A DNA stretch of 64,000 nucleotides from Deinococcus planocerae. GTDB taxonomy: Bacteria; Deinococcota; Deinococci; Deinococcales; Deinococcaceae. This document shows, piece by piece, positions 46,498-54,466 of this stretch. The first letter of the stretch is position 1, and every line of letters starts with the position of its first letter. The notes beneath the pieces are model-generated. The model searched no databases. It worked only from the letters and a program-made list of their open reading frames with translations, and was not told the DNA's origin. Both the position numbers and the translations under genes were made by a program. The stretch is from the NCBI RefSeq assembly GCF_002869765.1, contig NZ_PNOR01000001.1:124001-188000 (forward strand), in the 5' to 3' direction.

Positions 46498-47385
46498 GTG
46501 GTAAGCCTCCCGGCCCGGAGCGCGCCCCGGCGGGAAGGGGGCGTGGTCTGGCGCCGCCTCCGCCGCGACCGCGCCGCCCTGCTCGGCCTCGCGCTGTGCC
46601 TGCTGGTGGTCCTCGCCGCGCTGCTGGCCCCCTGGCTCGCCCCGCACGACCCGAACTACCAGTTCCCGGAAGGGCTCACCCTGGAGGGCGCTCCTCAGCC
46701 CCCAGGCCACACCTTCCTCCTGGGCACCGACCTCCTCGGGCGCGACCTGCTCTCGCGGCTGATCTGGGGGGCCCGGGCGTCCCTGATCGTCGGGGTGGTC
46801 GCCAACGGGATCGCAGTGTTTCTGGGCGTGTTGATCGGGGCCATTGGCGGGCTGTGGCGCGGCCCGCTCGGCACGCTCGTCATGCGCTTCACGGACGTGA
46901 TGATGGCCTTCCCGGTGCTCCTCCTCGCCATCGCCCTGACGGCGATCCTGCGGCCCAGCCTGGGGATCGTGACGCTGGTGATCGCCCTGTTGAACTGGGT
47001 CGCGGTCGCCCGCGTGGTGTACGCCCAGGTCGTGTCCCTGCGCGAGCGTGAGTTCGTGGAGGCCGCGCAGGCGCTCGGGGCCACCGGCACCCGCGTCCTG
47101 TGGCGGCACGTCGCGCCCCACCTGATTCCGACCGCCCTGGTGTGGGGTTCGCTGGGGATCGGGACGACCGTGCTGCTCGAAGCCACCCTCTCCTTCCTGG
47201 GGGTGGGCGTGCAGCCCCCCACCCCGAGCTGGGGCGGCATCATCAACGAGAGCCAGAGCTACCTCACGACCGCCCCGTGGCTGGTGGTGTTTCCGGGCGC
47301 GGCGATCCTCCTCACGTCGCTGGGCTTCAACCTCCTGGGGGAGGGGCTGCGCGACGCCCTCGACCCGGACGGGGGGCGGCGCTGA
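46498..47385 (+). CDS. Peptide ABC transporter permease, OppC/DppC type, system 2
   Basis: 295 residues from a GTG. It has an OppC-like N-terminal helix (LGLALCLLVVLAALLAPWLA), the LLGTDLLGRDLLSRLIWGAR motif and the EAA loop (VEAAQALGATGTRVLWRHVA). Here the C-type permease comes before the B-type, the reverse of the usual order. The TGA overlaps the next ATG (TGATG). Related to but clearly different from the system 1 permease, so not a recent duplication. Confidence 0.92.
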   Translation: MVSLPARSAPRREGGVVWRRLRRDRAALLGLALCLLVVLAALLAPWLAPHDPNYQFPEGLTLEGAPQPPGHTFLLGTDLLGRDLLSRLIWGARASLIVGVVANGIAVFLGVLIGAIGGLWRGPLGTLVMRFTDVMMAFPVLLLAIALTAILRPSLGIVTLVIALLNWVAVARVVYAQVVSLREREFVEAAQALGATGTRVLWRHVAPHLIPTALVWGSLGIGTTVLLEATLSFLGVGVQPPTPSWGGIINESQSYLTTAPWLVVFPGAAILLTSLGFNLLGEGLRDALDPDGGRR

Positions 47386-48305
47386 TGCTGCCGTTCGCGG
47401 TCTCGCGCCTGTTCCAGAGCTTCGGGGTCCTGCTGGTCGCGTCCGTCCTTACCTTCGGGTTGATCTTCCTGCTGCCCGCCGACCCCGCCCGGCTCGTCGC
47501 GGGGCCGAGCGCCAGCGTCCAGACCGTAAACAGCATCCGGCACGAACTCGGGCTCGACCGCCCTTTTCTCGTGCAGTACGGGCGCTATCTGGGCGGGCTG
47601 GTGCGCGGCGACCTGGGGCGCTCGTACAAGCAGCAGTCGGGGGTGAGTTCGCTGATCGCCTCGCGGATCGGGCCGACCTTCCAGCTCATGCTGGGGGCCA
47701 TCGTGCTCGAACTCCTCCTCGGGCTGCCGCTGGGGATCTGGGCGGCCCTGCGGCGGGGGCGCTGGCCCGACCGCCTGGTGATGGGCTTCGCCTTTCTGGG
47801 AGCGTCGGCGCCGCAGTTCTGGCTGGGCCTGAGCCTGGTGTATCTGCTCGCCTACGGGCTGAACCTTTTCCCGCTCGGGGGGTACGGCGGGCTCTCGCAC
47901 CTGTTCCTACCTGCCCTGACCCTGGGGCTCGGCGGCGCGGGGTGGTACGCGCGGATGATGCGCTCCAGCCTGCTCGACGTGCTTTCCCGCGACTTCGTTC
48001 GCACGGCCCGCGCCAAGGGCCTCGCGCCTACCCGGGTGATCGTCCGGCACGCCCTGCGCAACGCCGTCACGCCCATCGTCACCATGATCGGCCTCGACAT
48101 CGGCGCCTTCATGGGCGGCGTGGTCGTCGTGGAGAGCGTCTTCGGGTGGCCGGGGCTGGGCAGGCTGGTGTGGGACGCGATCCGCGTGGTGGACATTCCC
48201 GTCATCGTCGGCGTGGTGATTTTCAGCGCGCTCGTGATCACGCTGGGGAACCTGCTGGCGGACCTCGTGCAGCTCGTGATCGATCCGCGGGTCAGGTACG
48301 CGTGA
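47385..48305 (+). CDS. Peptide ABC transporter permease, DppB type, system 2
   Basis: 306 residues with six membrane helices, starting LPFAVSRLFQSFGVLLVASV. The extracellular loop HELGLDRPFLVQYGRYLGGL and EAA loop (VRTARAKGLAPTRVIVRHAL) match DppB. It starts at an ATG overlapping the previous stop. 178 bases separate it from the binding-protein gene; that gap is GC-rich and may hold a separate promoter or a repeat. Confidence 0.92.
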   Translation: MLPFAVSRLFQSFGVLLVASVLTFGLIFLLPADPARLVAGPSASVQTVNSIRHELGLDRPFLVQYGRYLGGLVRGDLGRSYKQQSGVSSLIASRIGPTFQLMLGAIVLELLLGLPLGIWAALRRGRWPDRLVMGFAFLGASAPQFWLGLSLVYLLAYGLNLFPLGGYGGLSHLFLPALTLGLGGAGWYARMMRSSLLDVLSRDFVRTARAKGLAPTRVIVRHALRNAVTPIVTMIGLDIGAFMGGVVVVESVFGWPGLGRLVWDAIRVVDIPVIVGVVIFSALVITLGNLLADLVQLVIDPRVRYA

Positions 48306-48483
48306 GGCGAAATGCGGCTCAAAAGCTCCTCCCCTTGACTTGCGGAAGGGAAGGCATCTTCCTCGCGGTGAAGCTGGTCACACGCCCCCTCACCCCGGCC
48401 CTCCGCTTCGCGGCTCTGCGAGTCACCCGCAAGGGGAGAGGGAGAAAACAACGTCCCTTCCTCTCCCCACCAAAGGAGAACCT

Positions 48484-50088
48484 ATGAAAAAGCCCCTCGG
48501 TCTGACGCTCCTCCTCGGCCTCACCGTCGCGCTCGCCCAGCAGGCGCCGCAGCGGGGCGGCTCCATCACCGTCTCCTACAAGGACGACGTGACGACCCTC
48601 GACCCCGCCATCGGGTACGACTACCAGAACTGGCCGATGGAGAAGATGGTCTTTGACGCCCTGCTCGACTACAAGCCCGGCTCGACGACCCTGGAGCCCC
48701 GCCTCGCCGCGAAGATGCCCGAGGTGTCGAAGGACGGGAAGACGTACACCTTCACCTTGAGGAAGGGCGTCAAGTTCCACAACGGGCGCACGATGACGGC
48801 GGACGACGTGAAGTACACGCTGGAGCGGCTGCTCGACCCCAGGACGAAAAGCCCCGGACAGAGCTTCTACACCGGGATTCAGGGGGCCCAGGCGTTCGTG
48901 GACGGCAAGGCGAAGAGCGTCACCGGCATCCAGGTTCTCGCGCCCGACCGGGTGCGGATCACCCTGACCGCGCCGAACGCCGCCTTCCTCAACATCATGG
49001 CGATGAACTTCGCCTTCATCGTGCCGAAGGAGGCGGTGGCCGCGGCGAAGGGGGACTTCGGGCACAAGCCGGTGGGGACGGGGCCCTTCAAGCTCACCTC
49101 CTGGGTCTCCGGGCAGCAGCTCAAGTTCGACCGCAACCCGAACTACTTCATGGCGGGGCTGCCCTCCCTCGACAACGTGACCGTCAAGGTGGGCCTCGAC
49201 CCCTCCGTGGCCTTCCTGAGCCTCCAGCGCGGCGAGGTGGACCTCCTCGGGGACGGCATCCCGCCCGCCCAGTTCCTTCAGGTCACCCGTGACCCGAAGT
49301 TCAAGCCCAACATCGTCTCCAAAACGTCGGTCAACACGACGTACCTGAGCCTCAACACGGGCGTGAAGCCCCTGAACGACGTGCGGGTGCGGCGGGCGAT
49401 CAACCAGGCGGTCAACAAGACCAAGATTCTGCGGATCATCAACGGGCGCGGCGTGGTCGCCCAGGGGGTGCTGCCGCCCCTGATGCCGGGGTATGACAAG
49501 AACGAGCGCGGCTACGCCTACGACCCGGCGAAGGCGAAGGCGCTCCTCGCGGCGGCGGGCTTCCCGAACGGCTTCGAGACGACCCTCTACACCAACTCCA
49601 CCGACCCCAACCCGCGCATCGCGCAGAGCATCCAGCAGGACCTCGCGCAGGTCGGGATCAGGGTGCAGATCAAGAGCCTCGCACAGAGCAGCGTGATCGA
49701 CGCGGCGGGCACCCCGAAGACGGTGCCGATGGTGTGGTCGGGCGGCATGGCCTGGACCCAGGACTACCCCGACCCCAGCGACTTCTACTGGCCGATCCTG
49801 TCGTGCAAGAGCGCCGTGCAGGGCGGCTGGAACTGGCCGATGTACTGCGACAAGGCGCTCGACGCCCGCGCTGACCGGGCCGACCGCATGGTGGCCCCGG
49901 GGCAGAGAAACGCCCGCCTCGCCGAGTACGGTAAAATCTTTGCGGCTTTGAACAAGCAGGCGGTGTGGGTCCCCGTCTACCACGAGGTCCGCTACATGAT
50001 GAAGTCCGACCGACTGGTGGGCGACGTGAACAATCTCGTGGACCCCACCCACCTCATCAACTACGAGCGCCTGTCGGTGCGGAAGTAA
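48484..50088 (+). CDS. Peptide ABC transporter substrate-binding protein (SBP family 5), system 2
   Basis: 534 residues from an ATG with aaaggag upstream. It has a short signal peptide (KKPLGLTLLLGLTVALAQQ) and a mature protein with GGSITVSYKDDVTTLDPAIG, YTFTLRKGVKFHNGRTM and DVRVRRAINQAVNKTKIL, as in DppA/OppA proteins. Followed after 10 bases by an acetamidase/formamidase-like gene, so the ligand may be an amide or modified peptide. Confidence 0.92.
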   Translation: MKKPLGLTLLLGLTVALAQQAPQRGGSITVSYKDDVTTLDPAIGYDYQNWPMEKMVFDALLDYKPGSTTLEPRLAAKMPEVSKDGKTYTFTLRKGVKFHNGRTMTADDVKYTLERLLDPRTKSPGQSFYTGIQGAQAFVDGKAKSVTGIQVLAPDRVRITLTAPNAAFLNIMAMNFAFIVPKEAVAAAKGDFGHKPVGTGPFKLTSWVSGQQLKFDRNPNYFMAGLPSLDNVTVKVGLDPSVAFLSLQRGEVDLLGDGIPPAQFLQVTRDPKFKPNIVSKTSVNTTYLSLNTGVKPLNDVRVRRAINQAVNKTKILRIINGRGVVAQGVLPPLMPGYDKNERGYAYDPAKAKALLAAAGFPNGFETTLYTNSTDPNPRIAQSIQQDLAQVGIRVQIKSLAQSSVIDAAGTPKTVPMVWSGGMAWTQDYPDPSDFYWPILSCKSAVQGGWNWPMYCDKALDARADRADRMVAPGQRNARLAEYGKIFAALNKQAVWVPVYHEVRYMMKSDRLVGDVNNLVDPTHLINYERLSVRK

Positions 50089-50098
50089 GGTGCTGCCC

Positions 50099-51028
50099 AT
50101 GACGACGCGCCCGAAATGCACCATCCACGACCACCACTTCGGCTGGGACAACAGCCTGCCGCCCAAGCTGGAGGTCGAGCCCGGCGAGGTCATCGAGTTC
50201 GAGGTGGTGGACTCCAGCGGCGGCCAGTTCACCCGGGCGTCCACGCACAACGACGTGAGCGTCCTCGACTTCGCCAAGGTGAACCCCGTCACCGGCCCGA
50301 TCTTCGTGCGGGGGGCCGAGCCGGGGGACGCCCTCACCGTGGATATCCTCGACTTCCGTCCCTCGGGCTTCGGGTGGACGGCAGCGATTCCCGGCTTCGG
50401 GCTGCTGTCGGACGACTTTCCCGAGCCGTACCTCAAGCTCTGGCACTACGGGGAGACGACCGCGGAGTTCCTGCCGGGGATCGAGATTCCTGTGCGGCCC
50501 TTTCCGGGCACCATCGGGAACGCGCCCGCAGAAAGTGGGCACCACTCGGTCGTGCCGCCGCGCGCGGTGGGCGGCAACATGGACATCCGCGACCTGACGG
50601 CGGGCTCGACCCTGCTCCTCCCCGTCGCGGTGCCGGGGGCGCTGTTCTCGGTGGGCGACACCCACGCGGCGCAGGGGGACGGCGAGGTGTGCGGCACGGC
50701 CATCGAGTCGGCCATGCACGTCACGCTGCGCTTCGGGCTCCAGAAGGGGGCGAACCTGCCCACGCCGCGCTTCTCCACGCCGGGGGCGGTCACGTCGCAC
50801 ATCGACCGGATGGGCTACCACGTCACGACCGGCATCGGCCCCGACCTCTTCGCCGCCTCGCGGGACGCGACCCGCTTCATGGTGGACTTCATGGCGGGGG
50901 AGTACGGCCTGAACCCGGTGGACGCCTACCTGCTGTGCAGCGTCGCGGCAGACCTGCGGATCAGCGAGATCGTCGACGCCCCCAACTGGCTGGTGAGCCT
51001 CTACCTGCCCCGGGCGATCTTCCAGTAG
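50099..51028 (+). CDS. Acetamidase/formamidase (FmdA/AmdA) family protein
   Basis: 309 residues, the normal size of the shorter FmdA branch. It shows the family landmarks VEPGEVIEFEVVDSSGGQ, PFPGTIGNAP, GGNMDIRDLTAGSTLLLPV and the metal-site region ALFSVGDTHAAQGDGEVCGTA. Such enzymes hydrolyse short amides to ammonia and an acid in the cytoplasm. Co-directional with system 2 of the peptide importers and probably the last gene of that operon. Confidence 0.9.
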   Translation: MTTRPKCTIHDHHFGWDNSLPPKLEVEPGEVIEFEVVDSSGGQFTRASTHNDVSVLDFAKVNPVTGPIFVRGAEPGDALTVDILDFRPSGFGWTAAIPGFGLLSDDFPEPYLKLWHYGETTAEFLPGIEIPVRPFPGTIGNAPAESGHHSVVPPRAVGGNMDIRDLTAGSTLLLPVAVPGALFSVGDTHAAQGDGEVCGTAIESAMHVTLRFGLQKGANLPTPRFSTPGAVTSHIDRMGYHVTTGIGPDLFAASRDATRFMVDFMAGEYGLNPVDAYLLCSVAADLRISEIVDAPNWLVSLYLPRAIFQ

Positions 51029-51391
51029 GGGTACGCGAGGGACAATGACCGGGTGACCTCGCGCGAACCACCCAAGCGGCCCGGCCTGGGAGCGGCACGC
51101 GGCGCTGCTGGAGAGGCGGCCCAAAGTGAGGCGGCAGGTGGTGGTCACGAGCGAGGACCGCCCCCGGGGTGGGCGGCTCGTGGCGGCACGCTGCAAACCG
51201 GTTCATATCGCGGTGCCCAAAAACCCACCTGCAACTCCACCTTAGACGGTTCCCCAGATGAATGGATAGGGTAATGCGGCACTCGGCTCCATGCTGGTGT
51301 CCCTACACGATCCAGCAATTTTAGTAGATATTGTCTGTGCAAGCCGCAGTCAAGCGGCCTGTTTCTCAGGCATAGCGGGGCTACGACAAGA
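51029..51391. other. Region with a possible broken gene start
   Basis: A GTG at 51053 opens a frame that is protein-like only if one base is dropped near 51090 (TSREPPKRPG, then WERHAALLERRPKVRRQVVV). I do not recognise it. The rest up to the HupE remnant has no gene. Confidence 0.25.
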
Positions 51392-51842
51392 TTGATCCTG
51401 GTATCGGCCATCCACGCCCTGCGGCCGATCTTTCCCGGACGGGAGATGGTCGTGGCGGGGGGCTTCGGGCTGATCCACGGCCTGGCCTTCTCGTACACGC
51501 TGGCGGAGCTCAACCTCAACCCCTGGCAGACGGCGCTGAGCCTGCTGGGCTTGAACTTGGGGATTGAGGCGATGCAGCTCATCGTCATCGCCGTGACGAT
51601 GCCCTGGCTGATCTTGCTGGCACAAACCAGGCTGTATTCCCCCGTGCGCGTGGTGGGGGCCTCACTCGCCGTCCTGGCGTCGCTATGCTGACTGGGCGAC
51701 CGGGTGGGCTGGCGAACCCCCTGGGTACCCTCGCCGACAGCCTCGGGACCGTCGGCCCCTGGGCCCTGCTGGGGCTGGCGGCCCTGGCCGCGCTGGGGTT
51801 CGCCTTCCAGAAACTACCGAACACCGAAACACCCTTAACTTG
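51392..51842 (+). pseudogene. HupE/UreJ-family membrane protein, decayed
   Basis: The frame from 51392 reads LVSAIHALRPIFPGREMVVA, GGFGLIHGLAFSYTLAELNL and further helices, matching the C-terminal half of HupE/UreJ-2 proteins, nickel or metal-related permeases. It then meets a TGA near 51689 where Trp is expected, and a 1-base shift is needed to read on (LANPLGTLADSLGTVGPWAL; LGFAFQKLPN) to 51842. The N-terminal half is missing. It is a dead copy next to mobile-element scars. Confidence 0.65.
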
Positions 51843-51950
51843 ACCGCCTCAACAGAGTTGGTGATGGCCGGAGAACGCCCTCTTAAGCGTTCTCCTCCTT
51901 TTCAAGGTTGTGTTTTTGCATCCGAGGCTGAAGAGTTCGCTCAATGAGCA

Positions 51951-52049
51951 GACTCTGTTGGCGAATTCTTGGGAGGGCGCGACAAGCGCTTGTCGATGGC
52001 TGTTCGTTGCGGCTGAACCCAGCCTCCATCTGAATTCGCCAACAGAATC
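51951..52049. mobile_element. 99-bp MITE-like element with 18-bp terminal inverted repeats
   Basis: gactctgttggcgaattc (51951-51968) and its inverted partner at 52032-52049 match at 17 of 18 positions. Between them lie 63 bases with a perfect 16-base palindrome (cgacaagcgcttgtcg, 51980-51995). No coding capacity. This is the form of a non-autonomous element or an internally deleted insertion sequence; a target duplication is not obvious. It sits 22 bases from the IS982-type transposase gene. Confidence 0.55.
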
Positions 52050-52070
52050 AGGGGTCGCGTAGAACGCCGT

Positions 52071-52844
52071 TTAGGGCTGGGCGAGGTTGTGAGCGAGCAC
52101 GGCCAGGACGGTGCGCAGCCGGAGTGAAGCGAGCGTTTTGGCTTGCACTGAGCGGATTTGTGATGCCACCAACTGTGAAAAGACGGTTTCGACGCGTTTG
52201 CGCAGCTTCGGGTGGCGGAACTCCCGCCACCCGCTGTCATAGCGGGTGTTCTTTTTGGGTGGGAACACGTAACCTAAGGCAGCATACCCCTGATCGCCGA
52301 CCACTTTTGGTCCACCCAGGTCGGCCCACTTTCGGTTCAACTCACAGCCCACCGTCAGGTCGTGCAAGTTGGCTGGTCTGAGAAGGTACCGCACGATCTC
52401 ACCGAGCGGCGAGACCCAAGCATGGAGTTTATACCCATACACGTCTCCCTGCGTTCCAAACCCCCATCGTGCCCCGGGAAATTTGCAGCGTTTGCCGCGC
52501 TTGGGACGACAGACGGGCAGGGGGCATGGAGTCGATGATGACCTCGGCGTACCGCCCTGAGGGTTGGACCAGGGCTTCAAGCTGGTCGAGGAGACGCAGC
52601 CCACGGATGTACGCCCGCGTGTACGAGGGAAGACCGCTTCGGTCTTTCCCCAGTAGGTTCCACCAGACAGAGGGTAGGGATGCTTGAAGACCGGGCGGGC
52701 GAGCAACAGCGCAACCAATAGAGCGTCCGTTAGTTTCTGGTGCTTGCACCGCTTCTGATCGCTGAAATACCGTTTCGTCCAACGATGTAGCAGACGGATG
52801 ACCGCACGACGGCCTAGACTGTGATGGGGACGGTATCTGCACAT
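52071..52844 (-). pseudogene. IS982-family transposase with two compensating frameshifts
   Basis: From ATG 52844 (MCRYRPHHSLGRRAVIRLLH) the frame is good to KTEAVFP, then a missing C near 52628 moves the coding into another frame (YTRAYIRGLRLLDQLEALVQ to IIDSM), and an extra C near 52528 returns it (LPVCRPKRGKRCKFPG to LRTVLAVLAHNLAQP). IDSxPxPVC, GDQGY and RKRVETVFSQ are the IS982 DDE-type signatures and all are present. The copy is inactive as read, unless both indels are sequencing errors. Confidence 0.75.
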
Positions 52845-52853
52845 ACCGTCCCC
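52826..52853 (+). terminator. Hairpin with T-run over the transposase start codon
   Basis: ggggacggtat and ataccgtcccc pair perfectly over 11 bp around a 6-base loop, followed on the + strand by attttt. On the + strand it looks like an intrinsic terminator. On the transposase mRNA (- strand) the start codon at 52844-52842 and the GGGGA before it lie in the hairpin, which would hinder translation. Confidence 0.65.
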
Positions 52854-53373
52854 ATTTTTCCTCGTCTCCGTGCTGGTTGGGCCTCTCCAACTCAACCCCT
52901 AAACAGGGTAACCCAGCAATCTTAAATTAATACACCCTAGGGCAGGAGGGAGAACCAGGAACACGCGAACTTACCCTCCCTCTCCCACCCCTTCGCCCCT
53001 GCCCCAGCCTGACTCCTGGATCCATGCAACCCTGCCGTTTTCAAGCATCCGCTGGCCCGCAGTCGGCACACCCATCGAAGTCATGTTGGACGACTCCCGG
53101 ACTTCCGAATCAAATGGTTGGACTCATCTGTGCAGCACATCGACATGCTGATGTGCAGCTTGTCTGGCAACAGTCGCCCACTCCAGGACATATGGTGTTG
53201 CCACCCCACACCTCAACCGACCGAGTGAAGTCGGCGGGCAGCCCCGTCCCGGGTGGCGGGGCTTTCACACGCGGACTCCAACATGTGAAGGTGCGTGTGC
53301 TTGAGCCGAAGCAGTGGGCGCCCGCCTGGACAACGCGAAAGCTTCCTCGTCGTCGCCGCGTCCCGTTCCCGAG
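52854..53373. other. Non-coding scar between IS982 and Tn3 remnants
   Basis: 520 bases with lower GC than the neighbours, including ttaaattaata near 52930. A hairpin (gccccg / cggggc, 53241-53262) followed by ttt may be an orphan terminator. No gene is recognisable. Confidence 0.4.
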
Positions 53374-53672
53374 CTACAATTCGATCCGTTCCAGGTAGGC
53401 TTCCAGGGTCTTCAGATCACGCCATCGTCAGAGCTGGCCCTGGGCGGTCTCTTCCGGCAGGGTGAAGGTATCTTCCGAGCATGTTCACGTTCTCGTGCAG
53501 GAGCGGCGTCAGGCGGGCTACGTTCTCCAGCACGAGTTCACCGGCTCGGCACAGCTCCGTCAGGACCACCCCCATAAAGCGGGTGTTCCAGAGCACGATG
53601 GCATTCACCACCAGGCCGAGTGCGCCCAGTTGATCCTCCATGCCCTCCCGATAACGTTCGTTTCCGCAAACC
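53374..53672 (-). pseudogene. C-terminal remnant of a Tn3-family transposase
   Basis: The reverse strand reads GNERYREGMEDQLGALGLVV, NAIVLWNTRFM and HENVNMLGRY, the highly conserved end of Tn3-family TnpA. After that a 1-base loss hides the natural ending (TFTLPEETAQGQL in the neighbouring frame). Everything before this tail is gone. No terminal repeat was located. Confidence 0.75.
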
Positions 53673-53715
53673 TGGAGTACGTATGGGGATCTTATGTACT
53701 GTGTCTCCTACGTCT

Positions 53716-54357
53716 TCAGCTTGTCTGGCTCCCACTCTCCGGCTTCGCTGTCAGGATGGCCTGGATGGCGGGGGAGACCATGCGGATGACAGACTCAAGG
53801 TCTTCCCCGGCGAGCGCCGGGACCTGGACGATGCGCCGCCCGACAATTACACCGATCAGCATGGACGACGCGAGCCCGGCCCGCAGGGTTGCTTCGCCTA
53901 CGTCTGGTAAGTCTGGAGTGATGTGGTTCACGAGGCGGGCCTGTAGAAATTCCCGAAGCTGAGCCGCCGCCTGCGGATTGGAGATGGCCGCGCGCAGCAT
54001 CGCCAGAAGGGACTCGCCGTCTTGCGGCTCACCCTCCCCCAGCGCCAGGCAAGCTCGGGTCACGCGTTCCCCGAGCACATTCCTTGGCCCGCTGAATGCC
54101 TGCGCGATCCGTGCCAGAGCTTCCGGCGAAATGGACATGACGGCCCCAAACAACTCCTCTTTCGAGCCAAAGAACTGCATGACCAGGGCCGCATTCACGC
54201 CCGCGTCCGCCGCGATCTTGCGGATGGTCGCGGCCGCGTATCCGTCCTCAGCGAAGCGTGTACGTGCCGCGTCCAGGATGGCCTGCCGGGTTCCACTCGC
54301 CCCCGGTCGCCGACCCCGACGTGATGACGGCGTTGCGCTGTTTCCATCCTGAGTCAC
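53716..54357 (-). CDS. TetR/AcrR family repressor
   Basis: 213 residues from a GTG. The N-terminal helix-turn-helix region (TRQAILDAARTRFAEDGYAA; TIRKIAADAGVNAALVMQFF) is textbook TetR, with a TetR_C-type helical ligand domain. It is divergent from a CocE/NonD-type hydrolase gene, with a palindrome in the 109-base gap. It very probably represses both itself and that hydrolase, released by a substrate-like ligand. Confidence 0.9.
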   Translation of the reverse strand: MTQDGNSATPSSRRGRRPGASGTRQAILDAARTRFAEDGYAAATIRKIAADAGVNAALVMQFFGSKEELFGAVMSISPEALARIAQAFSGPRNVLGERVTRACLALGEGEPQDGESLLAMLRAAISNPQAAAQLREFLQARLVNHITPDLPDVGEATLRAGLASSMLIGVIVGRRIVQVPALAGEDLESVIRMVSPAIQAILTAKPESGSQTS

Positions 54358-54384
54358 TAGGACACCTTACGTCGTCATCCTTAT

Positions 54385-54400
54385 ATCAACAAGCGTTGAT
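54385..54400. promoter_or_regulatory. Palindromic TetR operator in the divergent promoter
   Basis: atcaac-aagc-gttgat, a perfect 6-bp dyad in an AT-rich stretch (tatatcaac...gttgatttatc), midway between the two divergent start codons. The form is typical of TetR-family operators. The ttatat beside it could be a -10 element. Confidence 0.65.
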
Positions 54401-54466
54401 TTATCATTCGCCTGCTAGTAGGCTGAACCCAGGTGCCTGACCAGTGGCGCTCAGGAGGAACCAAGA

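Noticed and set aside
53241..53265. Hairpin with short T-run as a gene terminator
   Set aside because: No forward gene lies upstream that it could serve, so it is only mentioned within the intergenic entry.
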